A stretch of DNA of 5,263 bases from Nitrospirota bacterium (GCA_027415455.1 DAIBSV010000130.1:1-5263), one strand, 5' to 3'. Positions 1-4,939 are shown, counted from the stretch's first letter. Notes: generated by a model from the letters alone, not told the origin. A program made the numbers and translations.

Positions 1-396
1 TTGGACTCGGGGATGCTGACGTTCTATGAGTCCAAAAAGCGGCGTACGCGGCGTCTCCCGCTCGACGGGACCGCCCTCGTTACGCTGCGATCCTATGTAC
101 GCACCCTGCCGAAGGGTGAGCGTTGGCTGTTCCCGTCGCCGAGACTCAAGGGACACCATCAGACCGGGCGGCTCGCCTGGAATGTCCTGAATCGCTGGCT
201 CGACGTGGCGGGTCTCCCCCGACGCCCGTTCCACGCATTGCGGGCGACCGCGTACAAACTCGCGAAAGCGCGAGGCTGGTCGGTGGAGCAGGCGGCCGCG
301 TTACTCGGCGACACGATCCGTGTTGCCATGGAATTTTACGGCGTGGCGACGCCGGGAGAGCTGCGGGAGACCGTGCGGGAGCGGCCCCTGCTATGA
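1..396 (+). CDS. Tyrosine recombinase/integrase, C-terminal catalytic part (5' end outside window)
   Basis: This is the catalytic part of a phage-integrase-family site-specific recombinase, which would cut and rejoin DNA at attachment sites of a mobile element. Numbering from the first codon (TTG at base 1), visible motifs are the beta-hairpin lysine region (ESKKRRTRRLPL, residues 10-21), the H-x-x-R box (FHALRAT; His78, Arg81), and the end of the domain with LLGD (Asp104) and the nucleophile Tyr113 in EFYGVATP. The Asp104-to-Tyr113 spacing of 9 is the usual one. The first catalytic Arg and the N-terminal core-binding domain are absent because the frame is open to the window edge, so the TTG is probably not the real start. 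Position 104, normally His or Trp, is Asp, which is uncommon. The stop overlaps the next start (ATGA, 393-396), so it heads an operon. Family assignment is firm; activity and subfamily are not known. Confidence 0.9.
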   Translation: MDSGMLTFYESKKRRTRRLPLDGTALVTLRSYVRTLPKGERWLFPSPRLKGHHQTGRLAWNVLNRWLDVAGLPRRPFHALRATAYKLAKARGWSVEQAAALLGDTIRVAMEFYGVATPGELRETVRERPLL

Positions 397-701
397 GGTC
401 CGGTTCGAAGCGTCGGGCGAACCCGCGCGTTAGGCGCGTCGACGGCTGCCCCCTCTGTCTCGCTCCCTACACGTCGACCACGGGGCTCCGCCAACACGTT
501 GCGCGGGTTCACGGCCTACCGGCGTGCAGCCGCCTCGCCTCGATCGCCGTTGAACTCTCCATCGCGCGGGCGAGGGGTTGGCCGACCGAGCGCTTCGAGC
601 GCGAGCTCAGGGTGCTCGCAGGTCGCGGTGAACTCCTCGCTCTCTCCGAGCGTATCATGCTCCAACCCACCGACGGGAAGGAGGGAGAAAATCGAACATG
701 A
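393..701 (+). CDS. Small C2H2 zinc-finger protein, 102 aa
   Basis: This is a small basic protein with one classical C2H2 finger: Cys19 and Cys22 (CPLC), then 12 residues, His35, four residues, His40 (C-x2-C-x12-H-x4-H, ending HVARVHGL). The N-terminus is Arg/Lys-rich (residues 2-15) and the C-terminal half (about 48-90) is predicted helical and charged. Single-finger proteins of this kind are common on archaeal mobile elements, where they are thought to bind DNA or mediate protein contacts; that role is inferred here. A start at base 123 would give a longer frame, but it lies wholly inside the integrase gene. The ATG at 393 is preferred because it overlaps the integrase stop (ATGA) and has GGGAG about 11 bases upstream. 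The 3' end again overlaps the next gene by ATGA (698-701). Its place directly after the integrase suggests a directionality factor or regulator, but this is untested. Confidence 0.8.
   Translation: MRSGSKRRANPRVRRVDGCPLCLAPYTSTTGLRQHVARVHGLPACSRLASIAVELSIARARGWPTERFERELRVLAGRGELLALSERIMLQPTDGKEGENRT
675..687 (+). promoter_or_regulatory. Purine-rich Shine-Dalgarno region for the 378-aa gene
   Basis: GGGAAGGAGGGAG lies at the very end of the zinc-finger gene and contains GGAGGG (680-685), 12 bases before the ATG at 698. The spacing is on the long side, but this together with the ATGA overlap supports the start at 698 and translational coupling. Confidence 0.55.
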
Positions 702-1834
702 AGGAGGATGAGGACTTTCGCGTGAGTTGGACAGAGGGGGGCCAGCGTGTCAAGTATTCGTGGGCTCGGCTTTCCGCCGATAGCCGGCGCCGGGTGTGGG
801 GCTTGCTCGACGCCGGGGGCCGCGAGGCCGCCCGGGAAAAACTCGGGGGCACATGGACCGGGCGCAGATGGCTTCGGGCGAACGACATTCCGGAGCTGGT
901 GGCGCGGGACAAGTCGATCATCGCCGCGGCGGACAAGAGAGCCCAGGAGGAGCGGCTGCGCGCGGAGAAGGCGAGGCAAGAAGAGCAGCTGCGCGGCGAG
1001 CTGAAGCCCCGCCTGCTCGAGGAGATCCGTACGGAGTGGGCGGCGGAGCGGGAAGCCCTTGTGGGAACCGCTGACCAGTTGAAAGAGGAGCTGCGCGAGT
1101 CACAGGAACGGCTGAAGCAGGAGGGCGCCGAGTCGACGCGCCTTCGCACCGAGTTGGATCGCGTTCACGCGCACGTCGCGAAGCTCGAGGCCGACCGAAC
1201 CGAACTCAACACGGAGCTCGGGAGACTAAGGGAGAAAGTGGGCACTGGGCACGAGCTCGACGTTCAAATCTCGGCGAAGCGCGACGAGCTCACGCGGCTG
1301 TCGGACCACGCCAAGAAGGTCGCCGCCGAAGATGAAGCCCTGAGCATCGAGTTCGATGCTTTCCGTCGCCAAGTGGCCCTTAGGCGCACAGATCGTTTCC
1401 TCTGGGACGCAGCCCCCGTCGAGATCGTGGAGCACCTGTCTTTCCTGATTCCCGCCGCTCGCACGGACGGGGCCATCGCCGTCCTGATCCATCGCGGCAT
1501 GGCGCCGTCGGATATTGCCAAGTCGTTGCGCGTGTCCAGGGAGCGTGTTGCGACGGTGCTCGAGGGGGACGGTAATCGAGAGTCAGTGCTGAACGAGACG
1601 CGCGAATGGATGGGCCCGGCCCCGGACGGATACTACTCCGACGGGAAGCTCGCGGGCGCGGAGCTCGTCGCCAAGGTCCAGGAACTCCGCGGCAGCGGGG
1701 CGAGCGAGCGCGAGATCGCGCGAGTGACCGGGGCCCCGCTTAGCAGGGTGCGCAGGATCCTCAGGCAAGAACCCCCTGCCGAAACCGAGAAGGCGCAGCC
1801 CACGGGGGCGCCGCCCGCAGCCGGGAGCGATTAG
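698..1834 (+). CDS. Coiled-coil protein with two C-terminal helix-turn-helix segments, 378 aa
   Basis: I recognise no named family. Residues 1-70 form a basic/aromatic N-terminal region (SWARLSADSRRRVWGLLDAGG, WTGRRWLRAND). Residues about 72-225 are a long Glu/Arg/Leu-rich heptad-like stretch, surely a coiled coil and oligomerisation region. Two helix-turn-helix-like segments follow: residues 268-290 (APSDIAKSLRVSRERVATVL) and 335-357 (SEREIARVTGAPLSRVRRIL). The tail (358-378) is Pro/Ala-rich and probably disordered. DNA binding through the paired C-terminal HTHs is a reasonable inference; the coil would join several DNA sites. The layout recalls plasmid KfrA-type proteins (HTH plus long coil) but in reverse order, so roles in partition, nucleoid organisation or iteron binding are possible. 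It is the last gene of the integrase operon, overlapping the zinc-finger gene by ATGA. T-tract terminator candidates and an iteron array lie just downstream. Confidence 0.85.
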   Translation: MKEDEDFRVSWTEGGQRVKYSWARLSADSRRRVWGLLDAGGREAAREKLGGTWTGRRWLRANDIPELVARDKSIIAAADKRAQEERLRAEKARQEEQLRGELKPRLLEEIRTEWAAEREALVGTADQLKEELRESQERLKQEGAESTRLRTELDRVHAHVAKLEADRTELNTELGRLREKVGTGHELDVQISAKRDELTRLSDHAKKVAAEDEALSIEFDAFRRQVALRRTDRFLWDAAPVEIVEHLSFLIPAARTDGAIAVLIHRGMAPSDIAKSLRVSRERVATVLEGDGNRESVLNETREWMGPAPDGYYSDGKLAGAELVAKVQELRGSGASEREIARVTGAPLSRVRRILRQEPPAETEKAQPTGAPPAAGSD

Positions 1835-1926
1835 CACGGAGCGCAGGCGCAGGACCCGCTTTTCCAGCGGTGCGCTGTCCTCCCGGTGAGTTCGTGCCCT
1901 CTTTGGTGGTGGTGGTTACGGACTGG

Positions 1927-1947
1927 GGCGGGTGATTTTTTCCCGCC
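1927..1947 (+). terminator. Hairpin with T6 tract, candidate terminator of the integrase operon
   Basis: Perfect 6-bp arms GGCGGG (1927-1932) and CCCGCC (1942-1947) flank a loop holding six Ts (1936-1941). It lies about 90 bases after the stop of the 378-aa gene. The T-run is in the loop rather than after the stem, so it is not a bacterial intrinsic terminator; an oligo-T tract fits archaeal termination better. Confidence 0.45.
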
Positions 1948-1985
1948 TGTTGCCACTCCGGAGAGTCAAGGAGGGTCAGTTGTTG

Positions 1986-1992
1986 TTTTTTT
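1986..1992 (+). terminator. T7 tract, candidate archaeal-type terminator
   Basis: Seven consecutive Ts within a locally T-rich stretch (TTGTTGTTTTTTTGC, 1980-1994), about 150 bases downstream of the operon end and after an earlier T6 tract. Oligo-T on the coding strand is the main signal for archaeal RNA polymerase termination, and two tracts in series fit the end of a plus-strand operon. Confidence 0.45.
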
Positions 1993-2083
1993 GCTATTCG
2001 TGTGATTTCATATCGATGTTTGGCCCCTAACGCCCAGGTCCCCGACCGCGCTTCTCGTCATAGCCGCGCCCGTCCCGGGCCGG

Positions 2084-2139
2084 TGATTCGGATGCTGATT
2101 CGGGGCTGATTCAGCACTGATTCGGCACTGATTCGGCCC
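2084..2139. repeat. Five tandem 11/12-bp iteron-like repeats (TGATTCGGCAC type)
   Basis: TGATTC recurs at 2084, 2096, 2107, 2118 and 2129, giving periods of 12, 11, 11 and 11. The units are TGATTCGGATGC, TGATTCGGGGC, TGATTCAGCAC, TGATTCGGCAC and TGATTCGGCCC. The period is about one DNA helical turn, so bound proteins would line up on one face. Such arrays are typical binding sites for plasmid initiators, partition proteins or multi-site regulators. An AT-rich island lies 60-110 bases upstream. The binding protein is unknown; the neighbouring 378-aa HTH protein is the obvious candidate. Confidence 0.75.
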
Positions 2140-2522
2140 CCGCGCCCCCCGGAGACCCCCCGGACGCGCCGAAGGGGCGCAACTCACAGAGACGCGCGCG
2201 CGTTGAGTGGCGATCGGGCGGCCCGGGCACCACCCCCTACGGCTCGATCAGCCCTCGAGGCCGCGGCGCGAGCCCGTTCGCCCCCCCTGACCCCGGCTCC
2301 CCGGCGCGCGGTACAGGACCATTCTCGGCTCCCCCTCGCGCGCGTACTCACTGAGACATGCGGCATTCCAGATGGCGCCGCCGCTAGGGCGCGTCGGATG
2401 GCTAAGTGGCGGCGGGCGGCGGCACTCGAGGGACCGAGCTGTCCCCACCCGACACCGGGCACCAGGCGGTCGGCCGCGACACGAAGCCGTTTTCAAAGCC
2501 CACCCAGAGCCCGCGTCGCTCA

Positions 2523-2542
2523 GGACGGCCTCGGAGCCGTCC
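2523..2542. repeat. Perfect 7-bp-stem hairpin
   Basis: GGACGGC (2523-2529) and GCCGTCC (2536-2542) form a perfect stem around a 6-base loop CTCGGA. It sits in non-coding GC-rich DNA with no T-tract after it, so its role is unknown. Confidence 0.4.
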
Positions 2543-2613
2543 CGGGGACCGCGGGGCCTCTGCGCGGTGGGTGAGGCGGCCCCGGAGCCTTCCCATGGCC
2601 CCCGGTCGCGAGG

Positions 2614-2640
2614 GGGTTCGCAAATCGGGCACCCGAACCC
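2614..2640 (+). repeat. Inverted repeat GGGTTCG/CGAACCC followed by a pyrimidine tract
   Basis: Arms GGGTTCG (2614-2620) and CGAACCC (2634-2640) are perfect, with a 13-base loop. A T/C-rich stretch (2644-2663) follows directly, just before the frameshifted gene. It could be a terminator-like or regulatory hairpin. CGAACCC also ends the repeat motif clustered at 4268-4351, so a shared binding site is possible. Confidence 0.4.
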
Positions 2641-2675
2641 GTGGTTTTCCTCCTCTTTCCATTGACAGGGAACCA

Positions 2676-2996
2676 ATGGGTCCCGGAAGCTGACATTCGA
2701 GAACGCGCTTCGCCGACTGCTCACCGAATGGAAGATGGGGATCGACATCTACGGCGCAAGCTTCCTCGGCAAGCGAATCACTCGATCGCGAGTCGAGCAG
2801 CACCTAAGGGAACTTCTCGCGGCCCCTACAGGATCAGGACCTCAGAGAAATCCTCCAGGAAGGAGGTCAATCTCACGTCTTCGAGGCCGATGCAGATGGT
2901 ATCTCCGAGGTCGCACGCCTCCTTGCCATGCGGTTTGACAGGGTTTGGCGGTTTTGGATGAAGACCCGGCGGGAGCTGAAGAGACGCGCCCCGTAA
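2676..2996 (+). pseudogene. Small frameshifted gene of unknown function (about 105 aa if repaired)
   Basis: Two adjacent open segments in different frames read as one small protein. Segment one (frame of 2681-2825) gives KLTFENALRRLLTEW, then MGIDIYGASFLGKRITRSR and VEQHLRELLA. Segment two (2826-2996) gives LQDQDLREILQEGG, then SHVFEADADGISEVARLLAM and RFDRVWRFWMK, ending in TAA. They join if one C is dropped from the CCCC run at 2823-2826, giving ...ELLAALQDQDLREIL..., a smooth amphipathic helix. Segment one has no start between its upstream stop (2663) and ATG 2735. An ATG at 2676, with GGGA just upstream, is in the frame of segment two, so a second compensating shift or a start at 2735 is needed. 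No family is recognised; the protein is helical and basic at its C-terminus. It converges on the next gene with 24 bp between stops, which supports real coding. Alternatives are sequencing error or programmed +1 frameshifting. Confidence 0.55.
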
Positions 2997-3020
2997 CCGG
3001 AGATAGGGGGCCGCCATCGT

Positions 3021-3872
3021 TCAGTGATGGGAGCCCTGCGGCTCCCCTCGCTTTATCGCCTGGACGATACGGTCACGGAGTTCCCTGGCCCCGCTCCGAG
3101 ATAGGTGGACCCCCTCACTCTCGGCGAACTCCTTCACACGCGGAAAGTTGAGTGAACGAAGAGGGATGTCGCGCTCCTTCGCCCAAGCGACACCCTTTGT
3201 AGCCAAGCCTTGGGTTAGATTGCGCTCGAACTCCCGAACCCTCCCCGCCGCCTGCTTTACGGCGCGATTCAGGGCGATCTCTATGTCAGCGGGAAGGGGT
3301 TCCTCGCGCTCGTTGCCGAACATGCTGAGCACTCGCACGCGGTCACTAGGGAACGTCGTCAAATCGAACTTCTTAGCAAGGAAATCGACGAAGGCCGCAC
3401 GAAAGCCCCATTCAGCGTCAGGGTCCGGCGGCGGCTCCTCCTTCCCAGTAACCGAGCTCACAAACGCATCTATGAGACCGGGTGTCGAGGACTCCAATGC
3501 ATCTCTTATCTTTCGGATTTCCTCCGCTCGCAGCGTGGGGTTCGGGGCTCCCTCCGCCTCCTCTTCTTGCTCCCCTTCCTCGGAAAACTCCATGGTCGAG
3601 AAGACGTGCATCCGCCCGTCGAGAAGGAAACCGATCTCAACATCGCCCCCCAGCTCCTCACCCGAGGCGCCTTCGTCGTGCTTCCACTCCGACACATACA
3701 AGGTCTTGACCCCGGCCTCTTGCGCGAAGGCGAGGAATGTATCGAATGTCCCGCTCCAATCTATCGAATCCTCCCCGGAGAGCTGCTGCTCCGTCGGGAA
3801 GATACGGAACGTCCTGCCTTGCTTCAAACGTGAAAGGCTCATCGCAAGCGACGTCCCCTGATGATCCGGCAT
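3021..3872 (-). CDS. Hypothetical protein, 283 aa (or 273 aa), with acidic linker and helical C-terminus
   Basis: No family is recognised. The N-terminal part (about 11-95) looks like an alpha/beta domain, with SGTFDTFLAFAQEAGVKTLY (40-59) and a strand-rich stretch around ELGGDVEIGFLLDGRMHVF (73-91). A strongly acidic linker follows (EFSEEGEQEEEAEG, 95-108). Residues 112-215 are mostly helical, with a proline break (EEPPPDPDAEW). The C-terminus (about 236-276) has VKEFAESEGVHLSRSGAREL and then RDRIVQAIKRG, a helix-turn-helix or half-histone-fold-like pattern. There is no signal peptide, membrane segment or Cys motif. Starts: ATG at 3872 has GAGGCG just upstream; ATG at 3842 (MSLSRLKQGRTF) has AGGGGA about 13 bases upstream and looks equally natural. 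Base composition appears less GC-rich than in the integrase operon, hinting at a separate origin. It is convergent with the frameshifted gene and has a long gene-free region upstream. Confidence 0.75.
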   Translation of the reverse strand: MPDHQGTSLAMSLSRLKQGRTFRIFPTEQQLSGEDSIDWSGTFDTFLAFAQEAGVKTLYVSEWKHDEGASGEELGGDVEIGFLLDGRMHVFSTMEFSEEGEQEEEAEGAPNPTLRAEEIRKIRDALESSTPGLIDAFVSSVTGKEEPPPDPDAEWGFRAAFVDFLAKKFDLTTFPSDRVRVLSMFGNEREEPLPADIEIALNRAVKQAAGRVREFERNLTQGLATKGVAWAKERDIPLRSLNFPRVKEFAESEGVHLSRSGARELRDRIVQAIKRGEPQGSHH

Positions 3873-3988
3873 CGCGCCTCAGAAGCCACCCTCGCATTTG
3901 ACCGTGTTCCCGGGTCTCGTAGTTAGTCACGTGGGTCTACTCCCCGACCGACTTGACGTTGGAGGAGCCTGCCCCACAAGGATAAGCT

Positions 3989-4003
3989 GACTTTCCGAAA
4001 GTC
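3989..4003. repeat. Near-perfect palindrome GACTTTC-C-GAAAGTC
   Basis: Two perfect 7-bp arms separated by a single C, about 117 bases upstream of the ATG at 3872 on the minus strand. The size and symmetry suit a dimeric repressor operator, but it also overlaps a possible gene relic, so chance is not excluded. Confidence 0.35.
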
Positions 4004-4064
4004 CGCGTTCGCCAAGAAACTCAAGTCAACGTTCGATGTGGCGAGCGTGCACCGCCGGCCCTTA

Positions 4065-4081
4065 GGGAAGGGTCTCTTCCC
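4065..4081. repeat. Hairpin GGGAAG / CTTCCC
   Basis: Perfect 6-bp arms (4065-4070 and 4076-4081) with a 5-base loop GGTCT. A 10-bp palindrome, CGCCCGGGCG, follows at 4099-4108. Function unknown. Confidence 0.35.
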
Positions 4082-4118
4082 CCCGCCCGGCAAGTCCTCG
4101 CCCGGGCGCGATGGCCCT

Positions 4119-4149
4119 CCCGCCCGGGATTTCGACCCCTGTCCGGACG
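4119..4149. repeat. Degenerate direct repeat, copy 1 of 3
   Basis: Begins CCCGCCCGGGAT and ends CCCCTGTCCGGACG. It matches copy 2 (4369-4400) over about 31 bases with a few substitutions and one indel; a shorter copy 3 lies at 4469-4487. All three are in the same orientation within the gene-free region. Confidence 0.55.
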
Positions 4150-4267
4150 CTCCCGCGATAGGCCCGATATCAAGGCCGCGGGTGAAATGTCCGGGCAGCC
4201 CGAACTTTTCCTCGGCAACGTTCCCGGGCGGCGTGGCAATCCGGGCGCCTTGGCGCGAGCCGGACCC

Positions 4268-4351
4268 GGGTGTGCCGAACCCCCGCAGAAAGCCGTGCCG
4301 AACCCATACTTTGGGGGTTAGGCACACCCTTTCGACCGAGTGCCGAACCCC
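4268..4351. repeat. Cluster of four GTGCCGAACCC motifs including a 17-bp inverted repeat
   Basis: The motif occurs directly at 4272-4282, 4295-4305 and 4340-4350, and inverted at 4315-4325 (GGGTTAGGCAC, one change). The outer pair GGGTGTGCCGAACCCCC (4268-4284) and GGGGGTTAGGCACACCC (4313-4329) is a 17-bp inverted repeat with one mismatch and a 28-bp spacer holding the second copy. Neighbouring copies sit about 20-23 bp apart, near two helical turns. This is the signature of a multi-site protein-binding region (operator, initiator or recombinase accessory site). The bound protein is unknown. Confidence 0.75.
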
Positions 4352-4368
4352 GTCTCGGCTCGCCCCTA

Positions 4369-4400
4369 CCCGCCCGGGATCCCGGCCCCCTGTCCGGTCG
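4369..4400. repeat. Degenerate direct repeat, copy 2 of 3
   Basis: Begins CCCGCCCGGGAT and ends CCCCCTGTCCGGTCG. It is 250 bases downstream of copy 1 and 100 bases upstream of copy 3. It is followed directly by the palindrome at 4406-4427. Confidence 0.55.
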
Positions 4401-4405
4401 GTCGC

Positions 4406-4427
4406 GCCTTAGCACGGTCGCTAAGGC
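4406..4427. repeat. Perfect 8-bp-arm palindrome with 6-base loop
   Basis: Arms GCCTTAGC (4406-4413) and GCTAAGGC (4420-4427) around ACGGTC. The arm is less GC-rich than its surroundings, so the match is unlikely to come from composition alone. It may be an operator, a recombination core or an RNA hairpin. Confidence 0.5.
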
Positions 4428-4468
4428 CATGGGCGGCGGCAAGGGACCAAGAAGGCGCCCCGGGGAGG

Positions 4469-4487
4469 CCCGGATCCACCCCTGTCC
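4469..4487. repeat. Degenerate direct repeat, copy 3 of 3 (short)
   Basis: CCCGGATCCACCCCTGTCC matches the centre of copies 1 and 2 (GGAT followed by CCCCTGTCC). It is shorter and more diverged, so it is less certain than the other two. Confidence 0.4.
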
Positions 4488-4632
4488 TTAGTTGTCTCCG
4501 GGTAGACGGTCCCGCTAGGTATCGGGGGCCCAGAGGACCCATTCGAATCCGGGGCCGGTCAAGGGGCGCGGCGAACTGGTGTCGGCGGGCATTTCCCAGG
4601 CCACGCCGCGCCGATGGCGGCAGTGGCCCGGG

Positions 4633-4654
4633 CCCCCGCTCCCGGCGGCGGGGG
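4633..4654 (-). terminator. GC hairpin just after the 90-aa gene, possible terminator
   Basis: Perfect 7-bp arms CCCCCGC (4633-4639) and GCGGGGG (4648-4654) with an 8-base loop, 8 bases beyond the stop codon on the minus strand. There is no T-tract after it, so an RNA-stability or weak termination role is as likely. Confidence 0.4.
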
Positions 4655-4662
4655 TACGGGGC

Positions 4663-4935
4663 TCAGGCTCGCGCTGCGCTGTGTGCCTGGCCGTCTTCGG
4701 CGTACGTGTGCTCGAGCTCGCCGAGCCAGAGCGCGATGTCCTCCCGGACCCCAGCGAGCACGCTGTACCCAGCCCCGCGGGCCCCCACGACGCTGCCCAC
4801 ATGCTCGGTCGCGTCCGCGTAGCAACCGCGGCTCTTCGGCGCGACCTTGTAGGCCGCGGCGATGAGCTGCTCAGCTTCCTCGAGCAGCCCACGCGCTTCT
4901 TTCAGTCGCTCGATCGCTCTCACCCTGTCGCTCAT
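4663..4935 (-). CDS. Small helical hypothetical protein, 90 aa
   Basis: No family is recognised. Residues 1-30 (MSDRVRAIERLKEARGLLEE, then AEQLIAAAYK) form a charged amphipathic helix. A short break (KVAPKSRGCYADATEH) follows, then a second long helix (about 42-80, containing VREDIALWLGELEHTYAE), suggesting a helical hairpin or bundle. One Cys is present and there is no membrane segment or signal peptide. The start at 4935 is chosen because AAGGAG (4940-4945 on the minus strand) lies four bases upstream, with a second AAGGAG further up. An in-frame ATG at 4959 would add eight residues and overlap these signals. It lies 67 bases downstream of the right-edge gene on the same strand, so they probably form an operon. 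A terminator-like hairpin follows its stop. Confidence 0.7.
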   Translation of the reverse strand: MSDRVRAIERLKEARGLLEEAEQLIAAAYKVAPKSRGCYADATEHVGSVVGARGAGYSVLAGVREDIALWLGELEHTYAEDGQAHSAARA

Positions 4936-4939
4936 GTTT

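Larger units (their letters stand above)
1835..2665. other. Gene-free control region: AT-rich island, iterons, GC-rich hairpin tract
   Basis: No convincing gene is present. All open frames in 2180-2660, on both strands, are rich in Pro/Arg/Gly/Ala, lack recognisable domains and overlap one another, as expected from GC-rich non-coding DNA. From left to right it holds a GC-rich spacer, a hairpin with a T-tract loop (1927-1947), an AT-rich island with a T7 run (about 1976-2022), five 11/12-bp tandem repeats (2084-2139), a small GCGCC/GGCGC hairpin (2166-2180) and two perfect 7-bp-stem hairpins (2523-2542 and 2614-2640). AT-rich DNA beside iterons next to a DNA-binding protein gene is the layout of many plasmid origins or partition sites, but no direct evidence of replication is visible. 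Confidence 0.6.
3873..4662. other. Long gene-free region dense in repeats and hairpins
   Basis: About 790 bp between two minus-strand genes. Frames on both strands are long only because of high GC; their products are Pro/Gly/Arg/Ser-rich with no domains. One short coding-like stretch (about 3957-4050, plus strand, KLTFRKSAFAKKLKSTF) may be a gene relic. The rest holds a 15-bp near-palindrome (3989-4003), a GGGAAG/CTTCCC hairpin (4065-4081), three copies of a degenerate direct repeat, four copies of GTGCCGAACCC, an 8-bp-arm palindrome (4406-4427) and a terminator-like hairpin for the right-hand gene (4633-4654). It could be a control region, a second origin-like site or the template of a structured RNA; the sequence alone does not decide. 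Confidence 0.55.

Noticed and set aside
123..392. Longer N-terminus for the zinc-finger protein starting at 123
   Set aside because: It would lie fully within the integrase gene in another frame; the ATGA overlap start at 393 is the natural one.
2084..2139. CRISPR array
   Set aside because: The repeats are 11-12 bp and directly tandem with no spacers, so they are iteron-like rather than CRISPR.
2612..2635. GGTTCG sequence resembling a tRNA T-arm
   Set aside because: The loop lacks the conserved A at position 58, and no other tRNA arms are present; the inverted repeat explains it better.
2248..2748. 166-codon minus-strand open frame containing a CPIC pair
   Set aside because: It is opposite the better-supported frameshifted gene at its 5' end, has low-complexity Pro/Arg/Gly composition, and shows no second metal-binding pair to complete a zinc site.
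3148..3861. 237-codon plus-strand open frame
   Set aside because: It is the antisense shadow of the 283-aa gene, Ser/Arg-rich with no domain; the minus-strand reading has far more natural protein features.
3923..4327. 134-codon minus-strand open frame across the repeat-rich region
   Set aside because: Its start lies inside the 17-bp inverted repeat, there is no Shine-Dalgarno sequence, and the product is Gly/Pro/Arg/Ser-rich with no domain. It is most likely a GC-driven open frame.
4534..4560. tRNA-like T-loop TTCGAAT near 4540
   Set aside because: The bases flanking the loop do not pair as a T-stem on either strand, and no acceptor stem or anticodon arm could be placed.
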